Below are positions 25,404-37,405 of a stretch of 60,353 nt of DNA, piece by piece. The notes below the pieces were generated by a model. That model saw only the letters and a list, made by a program, of their open reading frames with translations. It was not told the origin of the DNA and made no database searches. Every line of letters starts with the position of its first letter. Within the stretch, counting starts at the first letter, position 1. Source of the stretch: an uncultured beta proteobacterium (GTDB lineage: Bacteria > Pseudomonadota > Gammaproteobacteria > Burkholderiales > Burkholderiaceae_C); NCBI GenBank assembly GCA_903920695.1, contig CAIXNB010000032.1, forward strand, positions 1 to 60,353, read 5' to 3'. A program made the translations under genes and the position numbers.

Positions 25404-26543
25404 TTACGCCGCCAGTAGCAGGCGCAGCATGCGGCGCAATGGTTCTGCTGCACCCCACAGCAGTTGGTCGCCGATGGTGAAGGCGCCGACGTATTCCGGG
25501 CCCATGGCCAGCTTGCGCACACGCCCGACCGGGATGCCCAGTGTTCCGGTGACGCTCACCGGTGTCAGGTCGCGCACCGTGGCTTCGCGGGTGTTGGGAA
25601 CAACGCGAACCCAAGCGTTATCGGCAGCGATCATGGCCTCAATGTCGGCTGTGGGCACATCCTTTTTCAGTTTGAAGGTCAGGGCTTGGCTGTGGCAGCG
25701 CATGGCGCCAACGCGAACGCAGAAACCGTCCACCGGCACGGCCGGCGTGCCAAAGCCCGCGCCCTGGCCCAGGATCTTGTTGGTTTCGGCGCCCGCCTTC
25801 CATTCCTCGCGGCTGATGCCTTGGCCGAGGTCTTTGTCGATCCACGGAATCAGGCTACCGCCGAGCGGCACGCCGAAATTGGCGGTCTCCGCTGCGCTCA
25901 GTGATTGCTGTTTGGCCAGTACCTTGCGATCAATTTCAAGGATCGCTGATTTGGGGTCGTCGAGCAGACTCCTGACTTCGGCGTTGAGGGTTCCGAACTG
26001 GGTCAGCAGTTCACGCATGTGCTGGGCGCCGCCGCCCGATGCGGCCTGGTAGGTCATGCTGGTCATCCACTCGACCAGACCGGCCTTGTACAGCGCACCC
26101 ACACCCATCAGCATGCAACTGACTGTGCAGTTACCGCCGATCCAGTTGTTGCCGCCCTTGGTCAGTGCGTTCTGAATGACCGGCAGGTTGACCGGGTCCA
26201 GGATGATGACCGCATCGTCCTTCATGCGCAGTGTGGAGGCGGCGTCAATCCAGTGACCGTTCCAGCCGGTGGCGCGCAGCTTGGGGAAGACTTCGGTCGT
26301 GTAGTCGCCACCCTGGGCGCTGATGATGATGTCGCATTTCTTGAGCGCTTCGATGTCGAAGGCGTCTTTCAGTGTGGTTTCATTCTTGGCTTGCGCCGGG
26401 GCTTTGCCACCGGCGTTGGAACTGGAAAAGAACACGGGTTCGATCAGATCGAAATCATGCTCGGCCTGCATGCGGTCCATTAACACCGAACCCACCATGC
26501 CGCGCCAGCCCACCAGACCGACCAGATTGCCAATTTTCTTCAT
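25404..26543 (-). CDS. asd: Aspartate-semialdehyde dehydrogenase
   Basis: 379 residues. NADP binding is shown by [17 protein letters not shown], the catalytic cysteine by [10 protein letters not shown], and the catalytic histidine region by [16 protein letters not shown]. It makes aspartate semialdehyde for lysine, methionine and threonine synthesis. Follows leuB after 31 bases; the 245-base spacer to fimV holds no gene I can support. Confidence 0.97.
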   Translation of the reverse strand: MKKIGNLVGLVGWRGMVGSVLMDRMQAEHDFDLIEPVFFSSSNAGGKAPAQAKNETTLKDAFDIEALKKCDIIISAQGGDYTTEVFPKLRATGWNGHWIDAASTLRMKDDAVIILDPVNLPVIQNALTKGGNNWIGGNCTVSCMLMGVGALYKAGLVEWMTSMTYQAASGGGAQHMRELLTQFGTLNAEVRSLLDDPKSAILEIDRKVLAKQQSLSAAETANFGVPLGGSLIPWIDKDLGQGISREEWKAGAETNKILGQGAGFGTPAVPVDGFCVRVGAMRCHSQALTFKLKKDVPTADIEAMIAADNAWVRVVPNTREATVRDLTPVSVTGTLGIPVGRVRKLAMGPEYVGAFTIGDQLLWGAAEPLRRMLRLLLAA

Positions 26544-26574
26544 GTTGCGCTTTCAAAGAGTTGGAATTACGAAA

Positions 26575-27669
<1,095 letters not shown>

Positions 27670-27746
27670 TTAAAGTAGTGAGGACCGGGCGGCTTGCGCA
27701 TCAGCCCTGTCGTTGGTCGCGCGAGGATTCGATTTCTACAGGGTGC

Positions 27747-28397
27747 TCAGGCGATCAGGGTGCGGGCCAGCCAGGATTTTTCGGTCAGGCGCTGGGCCTC
27801 GAAGGCCTTGATTTTGTCGGCATGGCGCAAGGTCAGGCCGATGTCGTCAAAGCCGTTGAGCAGGCAGTACTTGCGAAAAGCCTGGACTTCGAATGGTAAT
27901 TCCTGACCGTCCGGTTTCACGATGACCTGGCGTTCGAGGTCGATTGCCAGCCGGTAGCCTGGAAAAGCAGCTGCCTCATCGAATAGTTGGCTGACCTGAG
28001 CGTCGCTCAGCGCGATCGGCAGCAGGCCGTTCTTGAAGCTATTGTTGAAAAAGATGTCGGCGTAGCTTGGCGCGATGATGGCGCGAAAGCCGTATTGGTC
28101 GAGTGCCCACGGCGCGTGTTCACGCGAGGAGCCGCAGCCGAAGTTCTTGCGCGCCAGCAGGATGGAGGCACCCTGGTAGCGTGGCTGGTTCAGCACGAAG
28201 TCCGGATTGGGTTTGCGCGTGCTGGGATCCTGACCTGCAAAGCCGGCATCGCGGTAGCGCCATTCGTCGAACAGATTCTGGCCAAAACCGGTCTTGCGAA
28301 TCGATTTGAGAAATTGCTTTGGAATGATGGCGTCAGTGTCGACGTTTTCCCGGTCCATCGGGGCGACAAGCCCCTGGTGCAGCGTGAATTTTTGCAT
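27747..28397 (-). CDS. leuD: 3-Isopropylmalate dehydratase small subunit
   Basis: 216 residues. Swivel-domain motifs [12 protein letters not shown] and [13 protein letters not shown] are present. Works with LeuC in the second step of leucine synthesis. Starts 23 bases after leuC. Confidence 0.97.
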   Translation of the reverse strand: MQKFTLHQGLVAPMDRENVDTDAIIPKQFLKSIRKTGFGQNLFDEWRYRDAGFAGQDPSTRKPNPDFVLNQPRYQGASILLARKNFGCGSSREHAPWALDQYGFRAIIAPSYADIFFNNSFKNGLLPIALSDAQVSQLFDEAAAFPGYRLAIDLERQVIVKPDGQELPFEVQAFRKYCLLNGFDDIGLTLRHADKIKAFEAQRLTEKSWLARTLIA

Positions 28398-28420
28398 GAG
28401 GTGTTCCTGGGCGAGTCGGT

Positions 28421-29881
28421 TCAGGCGAACTTCCTGACGTCCACAAAGTGGCCGTGGATGGCGGCAGCGGCTGCCATGGCGGGGCTGACCAGGTGCGTGC
28501 GTCCACCAGCACCCTGACGGCCTTCAAAATTGCGGTTGCTGGTGGAGGCGCAGCGCTCACTCGGCTCCAGCCGGTCGGCATTCATGGCTAGGCACATCGA
28601 ACAGCCGGGCTCACGCCATTCAAAGCCCGCCGCCTTGAAAATTTCATGCAAACCTTCGCGCTCGGCCTGTTCTTTGACCGGTCCGGAGCCGGGTACGACC
28701 ATTGCCAGCTTGATGTTTTTGGCGACTTTTTGTCCCAGTTTCTTGACCACGGCGGCGGCTTCGCGCATGTCTTCGATCCGGCTATTGGTGCAGGAGCCAA
28801 TGAAGACCTTGTCGACATACAGATCGTCGAGCGCCTTGCCGGGCTCCAGCCCCATGTAGACCAGAGCGCGCTCAATGGCGCTGCGCCGGTTGGCGTCTTT
28901 TTCCTTGTCCGGATCAGGCACGCGGCGGTCGATGCCGAGCACCATTTCGGGCGAAGTGCCCCAGGTCACCTGTGGCACGATGGCCGCAGCGTCGAGTTCA
29001 ATGATGCTGTCAAAGCGGGCGTTGCCGTCGCTGTGCAGCGTCTTCCAGTAGGCCACTGCCTGCTCCCATTCGACTGTCGCCGCTGCGCCGCTGCTGGCGT
29101 GACCGGGCGCCAGTGGACGTCCTTTGACATAGTCGACGGTTTTGTCGTCCACCGCCACCAGTCCGGCGCGTGCGCCGGCTTCGATCGCCATGTTGCAGAC
29201 CGTCATACGGCCCTCCATGCTCAGCGCGCGAATGGCTGTGCCGCCAAATTCAATGGTGTAGCCGGTGCCGCCAGCCGTGCCGATCTTGCCGATCACGGCC
29301 AGCACGATGTCCTTGCCGCTGCAGCCCGGTTGCAGCGTGCCGTCGACACGGACCAGCATGTTTTTGGCTTTCTTGGCCAGCAGGGTCTGCGTTGCCATCA
29401 CGTGTTCGACTTCACTGGTGCCAATGCCATGGGCCAGCGCGCCGAAAGCGCCATGGGTCGAGGTGTGCGAATCGCCGCAGACCACGGTCATGCCGGGCAG
29501 CGTGGCGCCATTTTCGGGACCGATCACATGCACGATGCCCTGACGCTTGGAAAGGAAGGGAAAATAGGCGGCCGAGCCGTATTCCCGCATATTGGTATCG
29601 AGCATCACGACTTGTTCCTTGCTGGTGGGGTCGGTGATGCCGTCATAACCCCGCTCCCAGCCGGTGGTCGGGGTGTTGTGGTCCGCAGTGGCAACGATGG
29701 AGCTGACGCGCCACAGTTTGCGGCCGGCCTGGCGTAGCCCTTCAAAGGCCTGCGGGCTGGTGACTTCGTGCACCAGATGGCGGTCGATGTAGAGCAGGGC
29801 GGTGCCGTCTTCTTCGGTGTGGACGACGTGCTCGTCCCAGAGTTTGTCGTACAGCGTGCGTCCGTGGGTTTCGATATTCAT
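28421..29881 (-). CDS. leuC: 3-Isopropylmalate dehydratase large subunit
   Basis: 486 residues from the ATG at 29881 ([20 protein letters not shown]). The 4Fe-4S cluster ligands are in [12 protein letters not shown] and GCSMCLAMN; substrate motifs [14 protein letters not shown] are present. Isomerises isopropylmalate with LeuD. First gene of the leu-asd cluster; the gltA terminator lies about 65 bases upstream. Confidence 0.97.
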   Translation of the reverse strand: MNIETHGRTLYDKLWDEHVVHTEEDGTALLYIDRHLVHEVTSPQAFEGLRQAGRKLWRVSSIVATADHNTPTTGWERGYDGITDPTSKEQVVMLDTNMREYGSAAYFPFLSKRQGIVHVIGPENGATLPGMTVVCGDSHTSTHGAFGALAHGIGTSEVEHVMATQTLLAKKAKNMLVRVDGTLQPGCSGKDIVLAVIGKIGTAGGTGYTIEFGGTAIRALSMEGRMTVCNMAIEAGARAGLVAVDDKTVDYVKGRPLAPGHASSGAAATVEWEQAVAYWKTLHSDGNARFDSIIELDAAAIVPQVTWGTSPEMVLGIDRRVPDPDKEKDANRRSAIERALVYMGLEPGKALDDLYVDKVFIGSCTNSRIEDMREAAAVVKKLGQKVAKNIKLAMVVPGSGPVKEQAEREGLHEIFKAAGFEWREPGCSMCLAMNADRLEPSERCASTSNRNFEGRQGAGGRTHLVSPAMAAAAAIHGHFVDVRKFA

Positions 29882-29948
29882 GCGGGCCAAAAGGTTGTTG
29901 CTTGCCAGCGTGCTATTTTAAACGGCAAGCCGGAACCGGACGCGAACA

Positions 29949-29985
29949 GTAAAAAGCCCGCCGGACGTTGCCATCCGGCGGGCAT
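29949..29985 (-). terminator. Rho-independent terminator of the sdh-gltA operon
   Basis: GCCCGCCGGA (29956-29965) pairs with TCCGGCGGGC (29974-29983), 10 bp with an 8-base loop, followed on the minus strand by TTTTT. It begins about 17 bases after the gltA stop. Confidence 0.92.
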
Positions 29986-30000
29986 TGCGGGTTGCTGCGA

Positions 30001-31311
30001 TCAGCGTTGGGCGATCGGCAGAACGTCGCGCCTGACCGAGCCCGTGAACAACTGGCGCGGACGGCCAATCTTGTACTCTGGATCACTGATCATTTCGTTG
30101 AGTTGTGCGATCCAGCCGACCGTGCGGGCCAGCGCGAAGACGCCGGTGAACATGTTGACCGGAATGCCGATGGCGCGCTGCACGATGCCCGAGTAGAAGT
30201 CGACGTTCGGGTAAAGCTTGCGCGAGACGAAGTACTCGTCTTCGAGGGCGATTTTTTCCAAGGCCATGGACAGTTTGAACAAGGGGTCGTTTTCGAGCCC
30301 GAGCTCGGCCAGAACTTCGCGGCAGGTTTCCTGCATCAGCTTGGCGCGTGGGTCGTAGTTCTTGTAGACGCGGTGGCCAAAGCCCATCAGCTTGACGCCG
30401 GAATTCTTGTCCTTGACCTGTTCCATGAACTGGCCGACCTTGGCAATGCCGCCGGATGCCTGAATTTCTTCGAGCATGTTCAGGCAGGCTTCGTTGGCGC
30501 CGCCGTGTGCCGGGCCCCAGAGGCAGGCCACGCCAGACGCAATTGCGGCGAACGGGTTGGTGCCAGAGCTGCCGCACAGACGCACGGTGGAAGTGGAGGC
30601 GTTTTGTTCGTGGTCGGCGTGCAGGATGAAGATGCGGTCCAGCGCGCGTTCAATCACCGGGTTGACGTTGTACTCTTCGCAAGGCGTGGCGAACATCATG
30701 TGCAGGAAGTTACCGGCATAGCTCAGGTTGTTCTTCGGGTACATATAGGGCTGACCCATGCTGTACTTGTAGGCCATGGCGACCAGTGTCGGCATTTTGG
30801 CGATCAGGCGCAGCGCCGCAACTTCACGGTGTTCCGGATTGTTGATGTCGGTGCTGTCGTGGTAGAAGGCCGACAGCGCGCCAACCAGACCGGTCATGAT
30901 GGCCATCGGATGGGCATCACGGCGGAAACCGCGCAGGAAGAACTGCATCTGTTCGTTGACCATGGTGTGGTTGGTCACGCGCTTGGTGAAATCGGCCTTG
31001 GCGGCAGCGTTTGGCAGGTTTCCGTACAGCAGCAAATGGCAGGTTTCCAGGAAGTCGCAATTGGTTGCCAGTTGTTCGATCGGGTAGCCGCGGTACAGCA
31101 ATTCGCCCTTGTCCCCGTCGATGTAGGTAATGGCGGACTGGCACGAAGCCGTGGACAGGAAACCTGGATCGTAGGTGAACATGCCGGTTTGACCGTACAG
31201 CTTGCGGATGTCGATTACATCCGGGCCGACGTTGCCCTGATATACGGGTAGATCGATACTGGGGCTGCCGTTGCTGAATGACAGGGTGGCCTTGTTGTCA
31301 GATAGTTTCAT
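30001..31311 (-). CDS. gltA: Citrate synthase
   Basis: 436 residues, the size of type II (hexameric, NADH-sensitive) enzymes. Motifs: catalytic histidines in [23 protein letters not shown] and [15 protein letters not shown], and the catalytic aspartate in NVDFYSGI. Condenses acetyl-CoA with oxaloacetate. Last gene of the sdhCDABE-gltA operon, 13 bases after sdhE, with a strong terminator behind it. Confidence 0.97.
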   Translation of the reverse strand: MKLSDNKATLSFSNGSPSIDLPVYQGNVGPDVIDIRKLYGQTGMFTYDPGFLSTASCQSAITYIDGDKGELLYRGYPIEQLATNCDFLETCHLLLYGNLPNAAAKADFTKRVTNHTMVNEQMQFFLRGFRRDAHPMAIMTGLVGALSAFYHDSTDINNPEHREVAALRLIAKMPTLVAMAYKYSMGQPYMYPKNNLSYAGNFLHMMFATPCEEYNVNPVIERALDRIFILHADHEQNASTSTVRLCGSSGTNPFAAIASGVACLWGPAHGGANEACLNMLEEIQASGGIAKVGQFMEQVKDKNSGVKLMGFGHRVYKNYDPRAKLMQETCREVLAELGLENDPLFKLSMALEKIALEDEYFVSRKLYPNVDFYSGIVQRAIGIPVNMFTGVFALARTVGWIAQLNEMISDPEYKIGRPRQLFTGSVRRDVLPIAQR

Positions 31312-31324
31312 TTTTTCTCGCCTT

Positions 31325-31609
31325 TCAAGGAGTTTCTCTCAACATACACAAAACTTCACGTACATCATCCCGGTCCAGATCCGCGTCAATCTGCGCCAGG
31401 GACTTGCGTGCCAGGTGCAGATCCAGCAGATCGTGGTCGCTCAGGTCCATCAAAGCGCTGAGACCTTGTGACTGCCGGGCAGTCAGGGTGGTTTCAAAAC
31501 GCCGAAAGAACCGATCGATGAAGATATCGTTCTCTAGCAGACCACGCCGACAGCGCCACTTCAACTTGCTCAGCGTTCTTGCGTCGATCAACTCCTGACT
31601 TTTTACCAT
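31325..31609 (-). CDS. sdhE: Succinate dehydrogenase FAD assembly factor
   Basis: 94 residues, all-helical. The RGxxE signature is present as [18 protein letters not shown]. SdhE helps attach FAD covalently to SdhA. It lies between sdhB and gltA, the usual place in this group. Confidence 0.93.
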   Translation of the reverse strand: MVKSQELIDARTLSKLKWRCRRGLLENDIFIDRFFRRFETTLTARQSQGLSALMDLSDHDLLDLHLARKSLAQIDADLDRDDVREVLCMLRETP

Positions 31610-31631
31610 AACAGGAAGCCTCCGGTATTGA

Positions 31632-32336
31632 TCAAACCGTACTCGAAACCATCATTTCCTTGATCTTCCCGATTGCCTTGGTTGGATTGAGTCCTTTCGG
31701 GCAGACGTCGACGCAATTCATGATGGTGTGGCAGCGGAACAGCCGGTACGGGTCCTGCAGGTTGTCCAGTCGCTCGGCCGTGGCTTCGTCGCGGCTGTCG
31801 GCCAGAAAGCGGTAGGCTTGCAAAAGCCCGGCCGGACCGACGAACTTGTCGGGATTCCACCAGAAGCTGGGACAGGAGGTGGAGCAACTGGCGCACAGGA
31901 TGCACTCGTACAGGCCGTTGAGTTCCTCGCGCTCCTGCGGGCTTTGCAGCCGCTCTTTTTCCGGCGGCACCGTGTTGTTGATCAGGTAGGGCTTGATCGA
32001 GTTGTATTGCTTGAAGAACTGCGTCATGTCAACGATCAGGTCACGTACCACGGGCAGGCCCGGCAGCGGCTTGAGAACAATGGTTCCGGGCAGCGTCAGC
32101 ATGTTGGTCAGGCAGGCCAGACCATTTTTGCCGTTGATGTTCATGGCGTCGGAGCCGCAGACGCCTTCGCGACACGATTTGCGGAAGCTGATGCTGGGAT
32201 CCTGCGTCTTGAGCTTGAGCAAGGCGTCGAGCAGCATGCGTTCGCTGCCATCAAGCTCGATTTCGATGGTCTGCATGTAGGGCTTGGCATCGGCGTCGGG
32301 ATCGTAGCGGTAGATCTGAAATGTACGTTTTGACAT
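31632..32336 (-). CDS. sdhB: Succinate dehydrogenase iron-sulfur subunit
   Basis: 234 residues. The 2Fe-2S ligands lie in CREGVCGSDAMNING...C, and the 4Fe-4S and 3Fe-4S ligands in CILCASCSTSCP and CHTIMNCVDVCPKGLNP. Passes electrons from SdhA flavin to ubiquinone. Starts 10 bases after sdhA. Confidence 0.97.
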   Translation of the reverse strand: MSKRTFQIYRYDPDADAKPYMQTIEIELDGSERMLLDALLKLKTQDPSISFRKSCREGVCGSDAMNINGKNGLACLTNMLTLPGTIVLKPLPGLPVVRDLIVDMTQFFKQYNSIKPYLINNTVPPEKERLQSPQEREELNGLYECILCASCSTSCPSFWWNPDKFVGPAGLLQAYRFLADSRDEATAERLDNLQDPYRLFRCHTIMNCVDVCPKGLNPTKAIGKIKEMMVSSTV

Positions 32337-32346
32337 GGTGTTCTCG

Positions 32347-34143
32347 TTAAAAGCTGCGTACGGTAAGGGGCACGGAAGCTACGCTCAGGGGTTTCATTTG
32401 CACCGGCTTGTAGGCCAGGCGACTGTCTTCGCTGTACCAGAGTGTGTGTTTATGCCAATCGGTGTCGTTGCGGCCGTTCGGGTGTTCGGCGCTGTCGGCG
32501 TAGTCGTTGACCGAATGCGCGCCGCGGCTTTCATGGCGCGCGGCGGCAGAGACGATGGTGGCCTGCGCCACTTCGATCAGGTTTTCTACTTCCAGCGCCT
32601 CGATGCGTGCAGTATTGAAGATCTTGGACTTGTCCTTCAGGCCGATGGTCTTGACGCGTTCGCGCAGGGCAGCAATCTTGGTCACGCCCTCGTCCATGCT
32701 GGCCTGGGTGCGGAACACGCCAGCGTGCTGCTGCATGGTGGAGCGGATGTCGTTGGCCACATCCTGCGAATATTCACCGCCGGTTGCGTTGTCCAGTCGC
32801 GCAATGCGTGCCAGACTTGCGTCGGCGGCGTCGGCCGGCAGGGGCTTGTGTACCGGGTTGGTTTTGTTGAACTCAACGATGTGGTTGCCGGCGGCACGGC
32901 CAAATACCAGCAGGTCAAGCAGGGAATTGGTGCCCAGGCGATTGGCGCCGTGGACGCTGACGCAGGCGCATTCGCCAACCGCGTAAAGCCCGTTGACGAT
33001 TTCGCTTTGGTTGTTGGCGTTCTGGGTCACCACCTGGCCGTGAATATTGGTCGGGATGCCGCCCATCTGGTAGTGGATGGTGGGCACGACCGGAATTGGC
33101 TCCTTGGTGATGTCGACGTTGGCGAAGTTGTGGCCGATCTCGAATACGGACGGCAGACGCTTCATGATGGTCTCTGCACCCAGGTGGGTCATGTCGAGAT
33201 TGATGTAGTCCTTGTTCGGGCCGCAGCCGCGGCCTTCCTTGATCTCCTGGTCCATGCAGCGCGAGACGTAGTCGCGCGGCGCCAGATCCTTATAGGCCGG
33301 CGCATAGCGTTCCATGAAGCGTTCGCCGTTGCTGTTGCGCAGGATTGCGCCTTCGCCGCGGCAGCCTTCGGTCAGTAACACGCCAGCGCCATGTACGCCG
33401 GTTGGGTGGAACTGCCAGAATTCCATGTCTTCCAGTGGCACGCCAGCGCGCGCCGCCATGCCCAGCCCATCGCCAGTGTTGATGAAGGCGTTGGTGGAGG
33501 CCGCGAAAATGCGGCCGGCGCCACCAGTGGCGAGCAGGGTGGTCTTGGCCTCGAAGATGTGCACGTCGCCGGTTTCCATTTCCAGCGCGGTTACGCCCAC
33601 CACGTCGCCAGCGGCGTCACGGATCAGGTCCATGGCCAGCCATTCGACGAAGAAACTCGTGTTTTCCTTGACGTTTTGCTGATATAGCGTATGCAGCATG
33701 GCGTGTCCGGTGCGGTCGGCCGCCGCGCAGGCACGCTGTACCGGCTTTTCTCCGTAGTTGGCGGTATGACCGCCAAACGGACGCTGGTAGATGGTGCCGT
33801 CGGGGTTGCGGTCGAACGGCATGCCCATGTGTTCGAGGTCGTAGACGACCTTGGGTGCTTCCCGGCACATGTACTCGATGGCGTCCTGGTCGCCTAGCCA
33901 GTCCGACCCCTTGACCGTATCGTAGAAGTGGTAGTGCCAGTTGTCCTCCGACATGTTTCCGAGGGAGGCGCCAATGCCGCCTTGCGCGGCCACCGTGTGG
34001 GAGCGCGTCGGGAAGACTTTTGACAGGACAGCCACCTTGAGGCCAGCCCGGGCGAGTTGCAGTGATGCGCGCATGCCGGAGCCGCCGGCGCCGACAATGA
34101 CGACGTCAAATTGACGCTTTGGGAGTTTGGATGTGGCGGTCAT
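32347..34143 (-). CDS. sdhA: Succinate dehydrogenase flavoprotein subunit
   Basis: 598 residues from the ATG at 34143 (MTATSKLPKRQFDVV); the ribosome-binding site is weak, and a TTG 36 bases upstream is an alternative. FAD binding GAGGSGMRASLQLA and the histidyl-FAD site SHTVAAQGG are near the N-terminus; the catalytic HPTGVHGAGVLLTEGCRGEG follows. Oxidises succinate to fumarate. Confidence 0.97.
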   Translation of the reverse strand: MTATSKLPKRQFDVVIVGAGGSGMRASLQLARAGLKVAVLSKVFPTRSHTVAAQGGIGASLGNMSEDNWHYHFYDTVKGSDWLGDQDAIEYMCREAPKVVYDLEHMGMPFDRNPDGTIYQRPFGGHTANYGEKPVQRACAAADRTGHAMLHTLYQQNVKENTSFFVEWLAMDLIRDAAGDVVGVTALEMETGDVHIFEAKTTLLATGGAGRIFAASTNAFINTGDGLGMAARAGVPLEDMEFWQFHPTGVHGAGVLLTEGCRGEGAILRNSNGERFMERYAPAYKDLAPRDYVSRCMDQEIKEGRGCGPNKDYINLDMTHLGAETIMKRLPSVFEIGHNFANVDITKEPIPVVPTIHYQMGGIPTNIHGQVVTQNANNQSEIVNGLYAVGECACVSVHGANRLGTNSLLDLLVFGRAAGNHIVEFNKTNPVHKPLPADAADASLARIARLDNATGGEYSQDVANDIRSTMQQHAGVFRTQASMDEGVTKIAALRERVKTIGLKDKSKIFNTARIEALEVENLIEVAQATIVSAAARHESRGAHSVNDYADSAEHPNGRNDTDWHKHTLWYSEDSRLAYKPVQMKPLSVASVPLTVRSF

Positions 34144-34200
34144 GGTTTGGTGAGTCAATGTATTCAGATCTGGCCGCAAGTGGCTTGTGAAAATGGTTTC

Positions 34201-34566
34201 TTAGAGGCGCCACAGGATCTGGACGCCCCAGCCAGCGCAGGCGATCAGCCAGACCAGCGTGAAGACATGCAGGGACAGGCGCAGCCAGACGGGCTTGATG
34301 TAGTCCATCCAGATGTCGCGCATTCCGACCCATACGTGGTAGAGCAATGCAATGATGATGGTGAAAGTCAGTGCCTTCATCCACTGGGACGAAAAGATGC
34401 CAGCCCATTGCTCGTAACCCAGTGGGCCTTTGCTAAGGATGATTCGGGCCAGAACCAGCAGGGTAAAAAGCGCCATCAGGGCGGCGGTGACGCGCTGGCC
34501 GAGCCAATCGCGCAGCCCATAGTGAGCTCCGACAACGATGCGTTTGGAGCCGTAATTGATAGACAT
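34201..34566 (-). CDS. sdhD: Succinate dehydrogenase membrane anchor subunit
   Basis: 121 residues with three membrane helices. The heme/quinone region has RVTAALMALFTLLVLARI and a histidine in LYHVWVGMRDIWMDY. Anchors SdhAB to the inner membrane together with SdhC. Confidence 0.93.
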   Translation of the reverse strand: MSINYGSKRIVVGAHYGLRDWLGQRVTAALMALFTLLVLARIILSKGPLGYEQWAGIFSSQWMKALTFTIIIALLYHVWVGMRDIWMDYIKPVWLRLSLHVFTLVWLIACAGWGVQILWRL

Positions 34567-34617
34567 GTTGAGTATCCTGGTGAGTGGGGTCAGACTCGAA
34601 GATCTGACATGGAAGTA

Positions 34618-35064
34618 TTAATAAAGACCGAACAGCTTGGCGCCGAGAAGCAGCGTCAGGCCGATGCTGGCGGCCAGCGTGAAGGCGGCGCTGGAGCGAC
34701 CGAAGGCCTTGCTGGTGGCATCGTGATGGGTGTCCATCCACAGGTGGCGCAGGCCGGCGATGAAGTGTTGCAGGTAAGCCCAGATCAGCGCCAGCGCGAT
34801 CAATTTCCAGATGAATCCTGGCAAGCCCAGCATGCCGATATTGAAGGCGGCCTTGAACTTGGCGAAAGAAATCTCGGACGATATCGAGCTGTCGAACATC
34901 CAGATAATGAAGGGCATCAAAAAGAACATGATGGCCCCGCTGATGCGGTGCATGCCAGATACCAGGGACGCCAGTGGCCACCGGTAGCCGGGAAGGTCCT
35001 TGAAGGCGTTGATGTTGCGGTACGCAGGCCGCTTTTTTGTTGCGCTGGGCGCTGTATTAGACAT
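34618..35064 (-). CDS. sdhC: Succinate dehydrogenase cytochrome b556 subunit
   Basis: 148 residues with three membrane helices. The SdhC signature SGMHRISGAIMFFLMPF and the heme histidine region HFIAGLRHLWMDTHH are clear. First gene of the operon; the 141-base gap upstream to gntR holds its promoter, which I cannot define. Confidence 0.94.
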   Translation of the reverse strand: MSNTAPSATKKRPAYRNINAFKDLPGYRWPLASLVSGMHRISGAIMFFLMPFIIWMFDSSISSEISFAKFKAAFNIGMLGLPGFIWKLIALALIWAYLQHFIAGLRHLWMDTHHDATSKAFGRSSAAFTLAASIGLTLLLGAKLFGLY

Positions 35065-35169
35065 GCTTGGCTTTCTGTATTGTGTGTAACGGCGGCGTAA
35101 CCGGCAATGGATGCCAAGGGCGAAATTCTATTGCAGCGCACCGCCAATCTTGACTTGCGACAAACTTAC

Positions 35170-35203
35170 AGAAAATTTGGTCGGATATTTCGGGTTGTCC
35201 GAC
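35170..35203 (-). terminator. Possible weak terminator after gntR
   Basis: GTCGGA (35180-35185) pairs with TCCGAC (35198-35203); on the minus strand the stem is followed by CAAATTTT. It begins 3 bases after the gntR stop. The T-run is short, so termination may be partial. Confidence 0.4.
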
Positions 35204-35205
35204 AA

Positions 35206-35997
35206 TCAACTCAACGCGTTGTGGTAATAGTGCGTGTCAGTCCGGTAGAGGCCGCGGCGCAGTTCCATCGGCACGTCTTTGTAGGTATAGGCGATGCGTT
35301 CAACGCTGAGCAGAGGTGTTCCAGGCGCTACCTTGAGTAGTTGCTCGCGCCCGTTGCTGGCCGGTTCGGCGCGAATTTTCTCCTCGGCGCGGACCATGCG
35401 TACATTGAACTCGGTTTCGAACAGGGCGTAGGTCGGTCCCTGGTAGCTGGCCAGTCGCTCAGCGGTAAGTCCTTTGAAGGCAACGGCTGGAAGCCAGATG
35501 TCTTCAACAATGGTCGGGGTGCCGAGAAAACTCAAGACCCGGCGCACCTGTAGTACCGCGTCACCCGTGCGCAGCGCCAGGGCGCGCGCAACGTCCGCGC
35601 TGGCACGTGCCCGTCGGCACTCGATGATGTCGCGCTGGGCTGGGCCTTCGCTACCGGGTGTGCCGCAATCGGGAACCAGTTTCAGAAAGCGAAACTGCAC
35701 CTGTTGTTCCGCATGGGTGGCAACAAAGGTACCCTTACCTTGCCGTCGCACCAGCAGGTTCTCGGCGGCCAATTCGTCTATCGCTTTGCGCACCGTGCCT
35801 TGGCTGACATGAAAGCGTGTTGCCAGTTCCATCTCGCTGGGTATTACCTCGCCGGGTTTCCATTCTCCGAGCCGTAGGCCGTTCAGGATCAAGCCCTTGA
35901 TCTGCCGGTAAAGCGGACTAAACGACGGTGTCAGCGACGTGCCGGTATCGGGTCGGGCTGGGGTGCTGTCGGTGGTTGGGAGAGGTGTGGTGGACAT
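35206..35997 (-). CDS. GntR-family (HutC/UTRA type) transcription regulator of the TCA cluster
   Basis: 263 residues from the ATG at 35997. A winged helix covers about residues 27-90 (PLYRQIKGLILNGLRLGEW, IPSEMELATRFHVSQGTVRK, RRQGKGTFVA). The UTRA-type effector domain follows and ends LRRGLYRTDTHYY. It stands between sdhC and the divergent mdh gene, with a perfect palindrome in the shared spacer, so it probably controls TCA genes. The effector is unknown. Confidence 0.9.
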   Translation of the reverse strand: MSTTPLPTTDSTPARPDTGTSLTPSFSPLYRQIKGLILNGLRLGEWKPGEVIPSEMELATRFHVSQGTVRKAIDELAAENLLVRRQGKGTFVATHAEQQVQFRFLKLVPDCGTPGSEGPAQRDIIECRRARASADVARALALRTGDAVLQVRRVLSFLGTPTIVEDIWLPAVAFKGLTAERLASYQGPTYALFETEFNVRMVRAEEKIRAEPASNGREQLLKVAPGTPLLSVERIAYTYKDVPMELRRGLYRTDTHYYHNALS

Positions 35998-36041
35998 GCG
36001 GGTTGATTCCAAACAAACGGCTCTGAGGCGAGGTCATCATA

Positions 36042-36053
36042 TCTTATATAAGA
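36042..36053. promoter_or_regulatory. Perfect 12-bp palindrome TCTTATATAAGA, likely GntR operator
   Basis: Lies 45 bases before the gntR start and about 120 before mdh. GntR-type regulators bind short AT-rich palindromes of this kind. The adjoining CATAAGACA partly repeats the half-site. I recall a similar site proposed for TCA regulators in this group, but have not checked it. Confidence 0.6.
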
Positions 36054-36175
36054 CATAAGACAAAATTGACGGCTCAGGGTTTTCCAGAGTAAACTGACGC
36101 CACATTTTGTGGGGCTCAGCCATCCCGTTCGAGCCGCCTTGGTATCCGTTTCACAACACTACTGGAGTACTCACT

Positions 36176-37162
36176 ATGAGCAAGAAGCCCGTTCGCGTGG
36201 CCGTCACCGGCGCAGCAGGTCAAATTGGTTACGCAATCCTGTTTCGCATCGCCTCCGGCGAAATGCTGGGCAAGGATCAGCCTGTCATACTGCAATTGCT
36301 GGAGGTGCCGATGGAGAAGGCACAACAAGCGCTCCAGGGTGTGATGATGGAGTTGCAGGATTGCGCCTTCCCGCTGTTGGTCGGCATGGAGGCCCATGCA
36401 GACCCGATGACGGCATTCAAGGACGTGGATTACGCATTGCTGATCGGTTCGCGTCCGCGCGGCCCCGGGATGGAGCGCGCCGAGTTGTTGGCCGTCAATG
36501 GCGCGATTTTCACGGCACAGGGTAAAGCGCTGAACGCCGTGGCAAGTCGCAATGTCAAGGTGCTGGTGGTGGGCAACCCCGCCAATACCAATGCGTATAT
36601 CGCCATGAAGAGTGCCCCCGATCTGCCAAGCAAGAACTTTACCGCCATGCTGCGCCTGGATCATAACCGGGCACTGAGTCAGCTTGCCTCCAAAACCGGC
36701 AAGGCTGTGGCTGCTATTGAAAAAATGGCGGTCTGGGGTAACCACTCGCCCACCATGTACGCTGACTACCGCTTTGCCACGATTGATGGTGCCAGTGTCA
36801 AGGACATGATCAATGACCACGACTGGAATGCCAACACCTTCCTGCCCACGGTGGGCAAACGCGGTGCCGCTATCATCGCCGCCCGTGGCGTGTCGTCGGC
36901 AGCATCCGCCGCCAACGCCGCTATTGATCACATGCGTGACTGGGCGCTGGGCAGTAACGGCAAATGGGTCACGATGGGCATCCCGTCGAATGGCCAATAC
37001 GGCATTCCGAAAGACACGATGTTCGGCTTCCCCGTGACCTGCGAAGGTGGCGAATACAAGGTGGTCGAAAATCTTCCGATCGATGCGTTCAGCCAGGAAT
37101 GCATTAACAAGACGCTCAAAGAGTTGCAGGAAGAACAAGCCGGCGTCGCACACCTGCTGTAA
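36176..37162 (+). CDS. mdh: Malate dehydrogenase
   Basis: 328 residues from the ATG at 36176 (GGAG upstream). NAD site [17 protein letters not shown], substrate arginines in [15 protein letters not shown], and catalytic histidine in [12 protein letters not shown]. Converts malate to oxaloacetate. Divergent from gntR. Confidence 0.97.
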   Translation: MSKKPVRVAVTGAAGQIGYAILFRIASGEMLGKDQPVILQLLEVPMEKAQQALQGVMMELQDCAFPLLVGMEAHADPMTAFKDVDYALLIGSRPRGPGMERAELLAVNGAIFTAQGKALNAVASRNVKVLVVGNPANTNAYIAMKSAPDLPSKNFTAMLRLDHNRALSQLASKTGKAVAAIEKMAVWGNHSPTMYADYRFATIDGASVKDMINDHDWNANTFLPTVGKRGAAIIAARGVSSAASAANAAIDHMRDWALGSNGKWVTMGIPSNGQYGIPKDTMFGFPVTCEGGEYKVVENLPIDAFSQECINKTLKELQEEQAGVAHLL

Positions 37163-37405
37163 GCGCACGGGTATCGCGAGTCGGTCTCCTGCTGCCTCGC
37201 GTGCGCCACGGATCCGGGTGGCACTGCACAATGCCAGGCAACGTGCGTGCGATCAGGCCTTTTTTGTCGTGTCGCCTTCGGGTTTGCGCCATGTGGGCGG
37301 TCCGATAGCGTTGCGCTAATTCCTGTGGCGCTTGTATCGCGCAGTCAGATGGTGTGTCCGGCCACGATGCATGCTTGTCGAGCTAACCGTTTTAAAGGAA
37401 GCACC

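Noticed and set aside
28646..29737. 363-codon open frame on the plus strand
   Set aside because: Antisense to leuC; no independent evidence.
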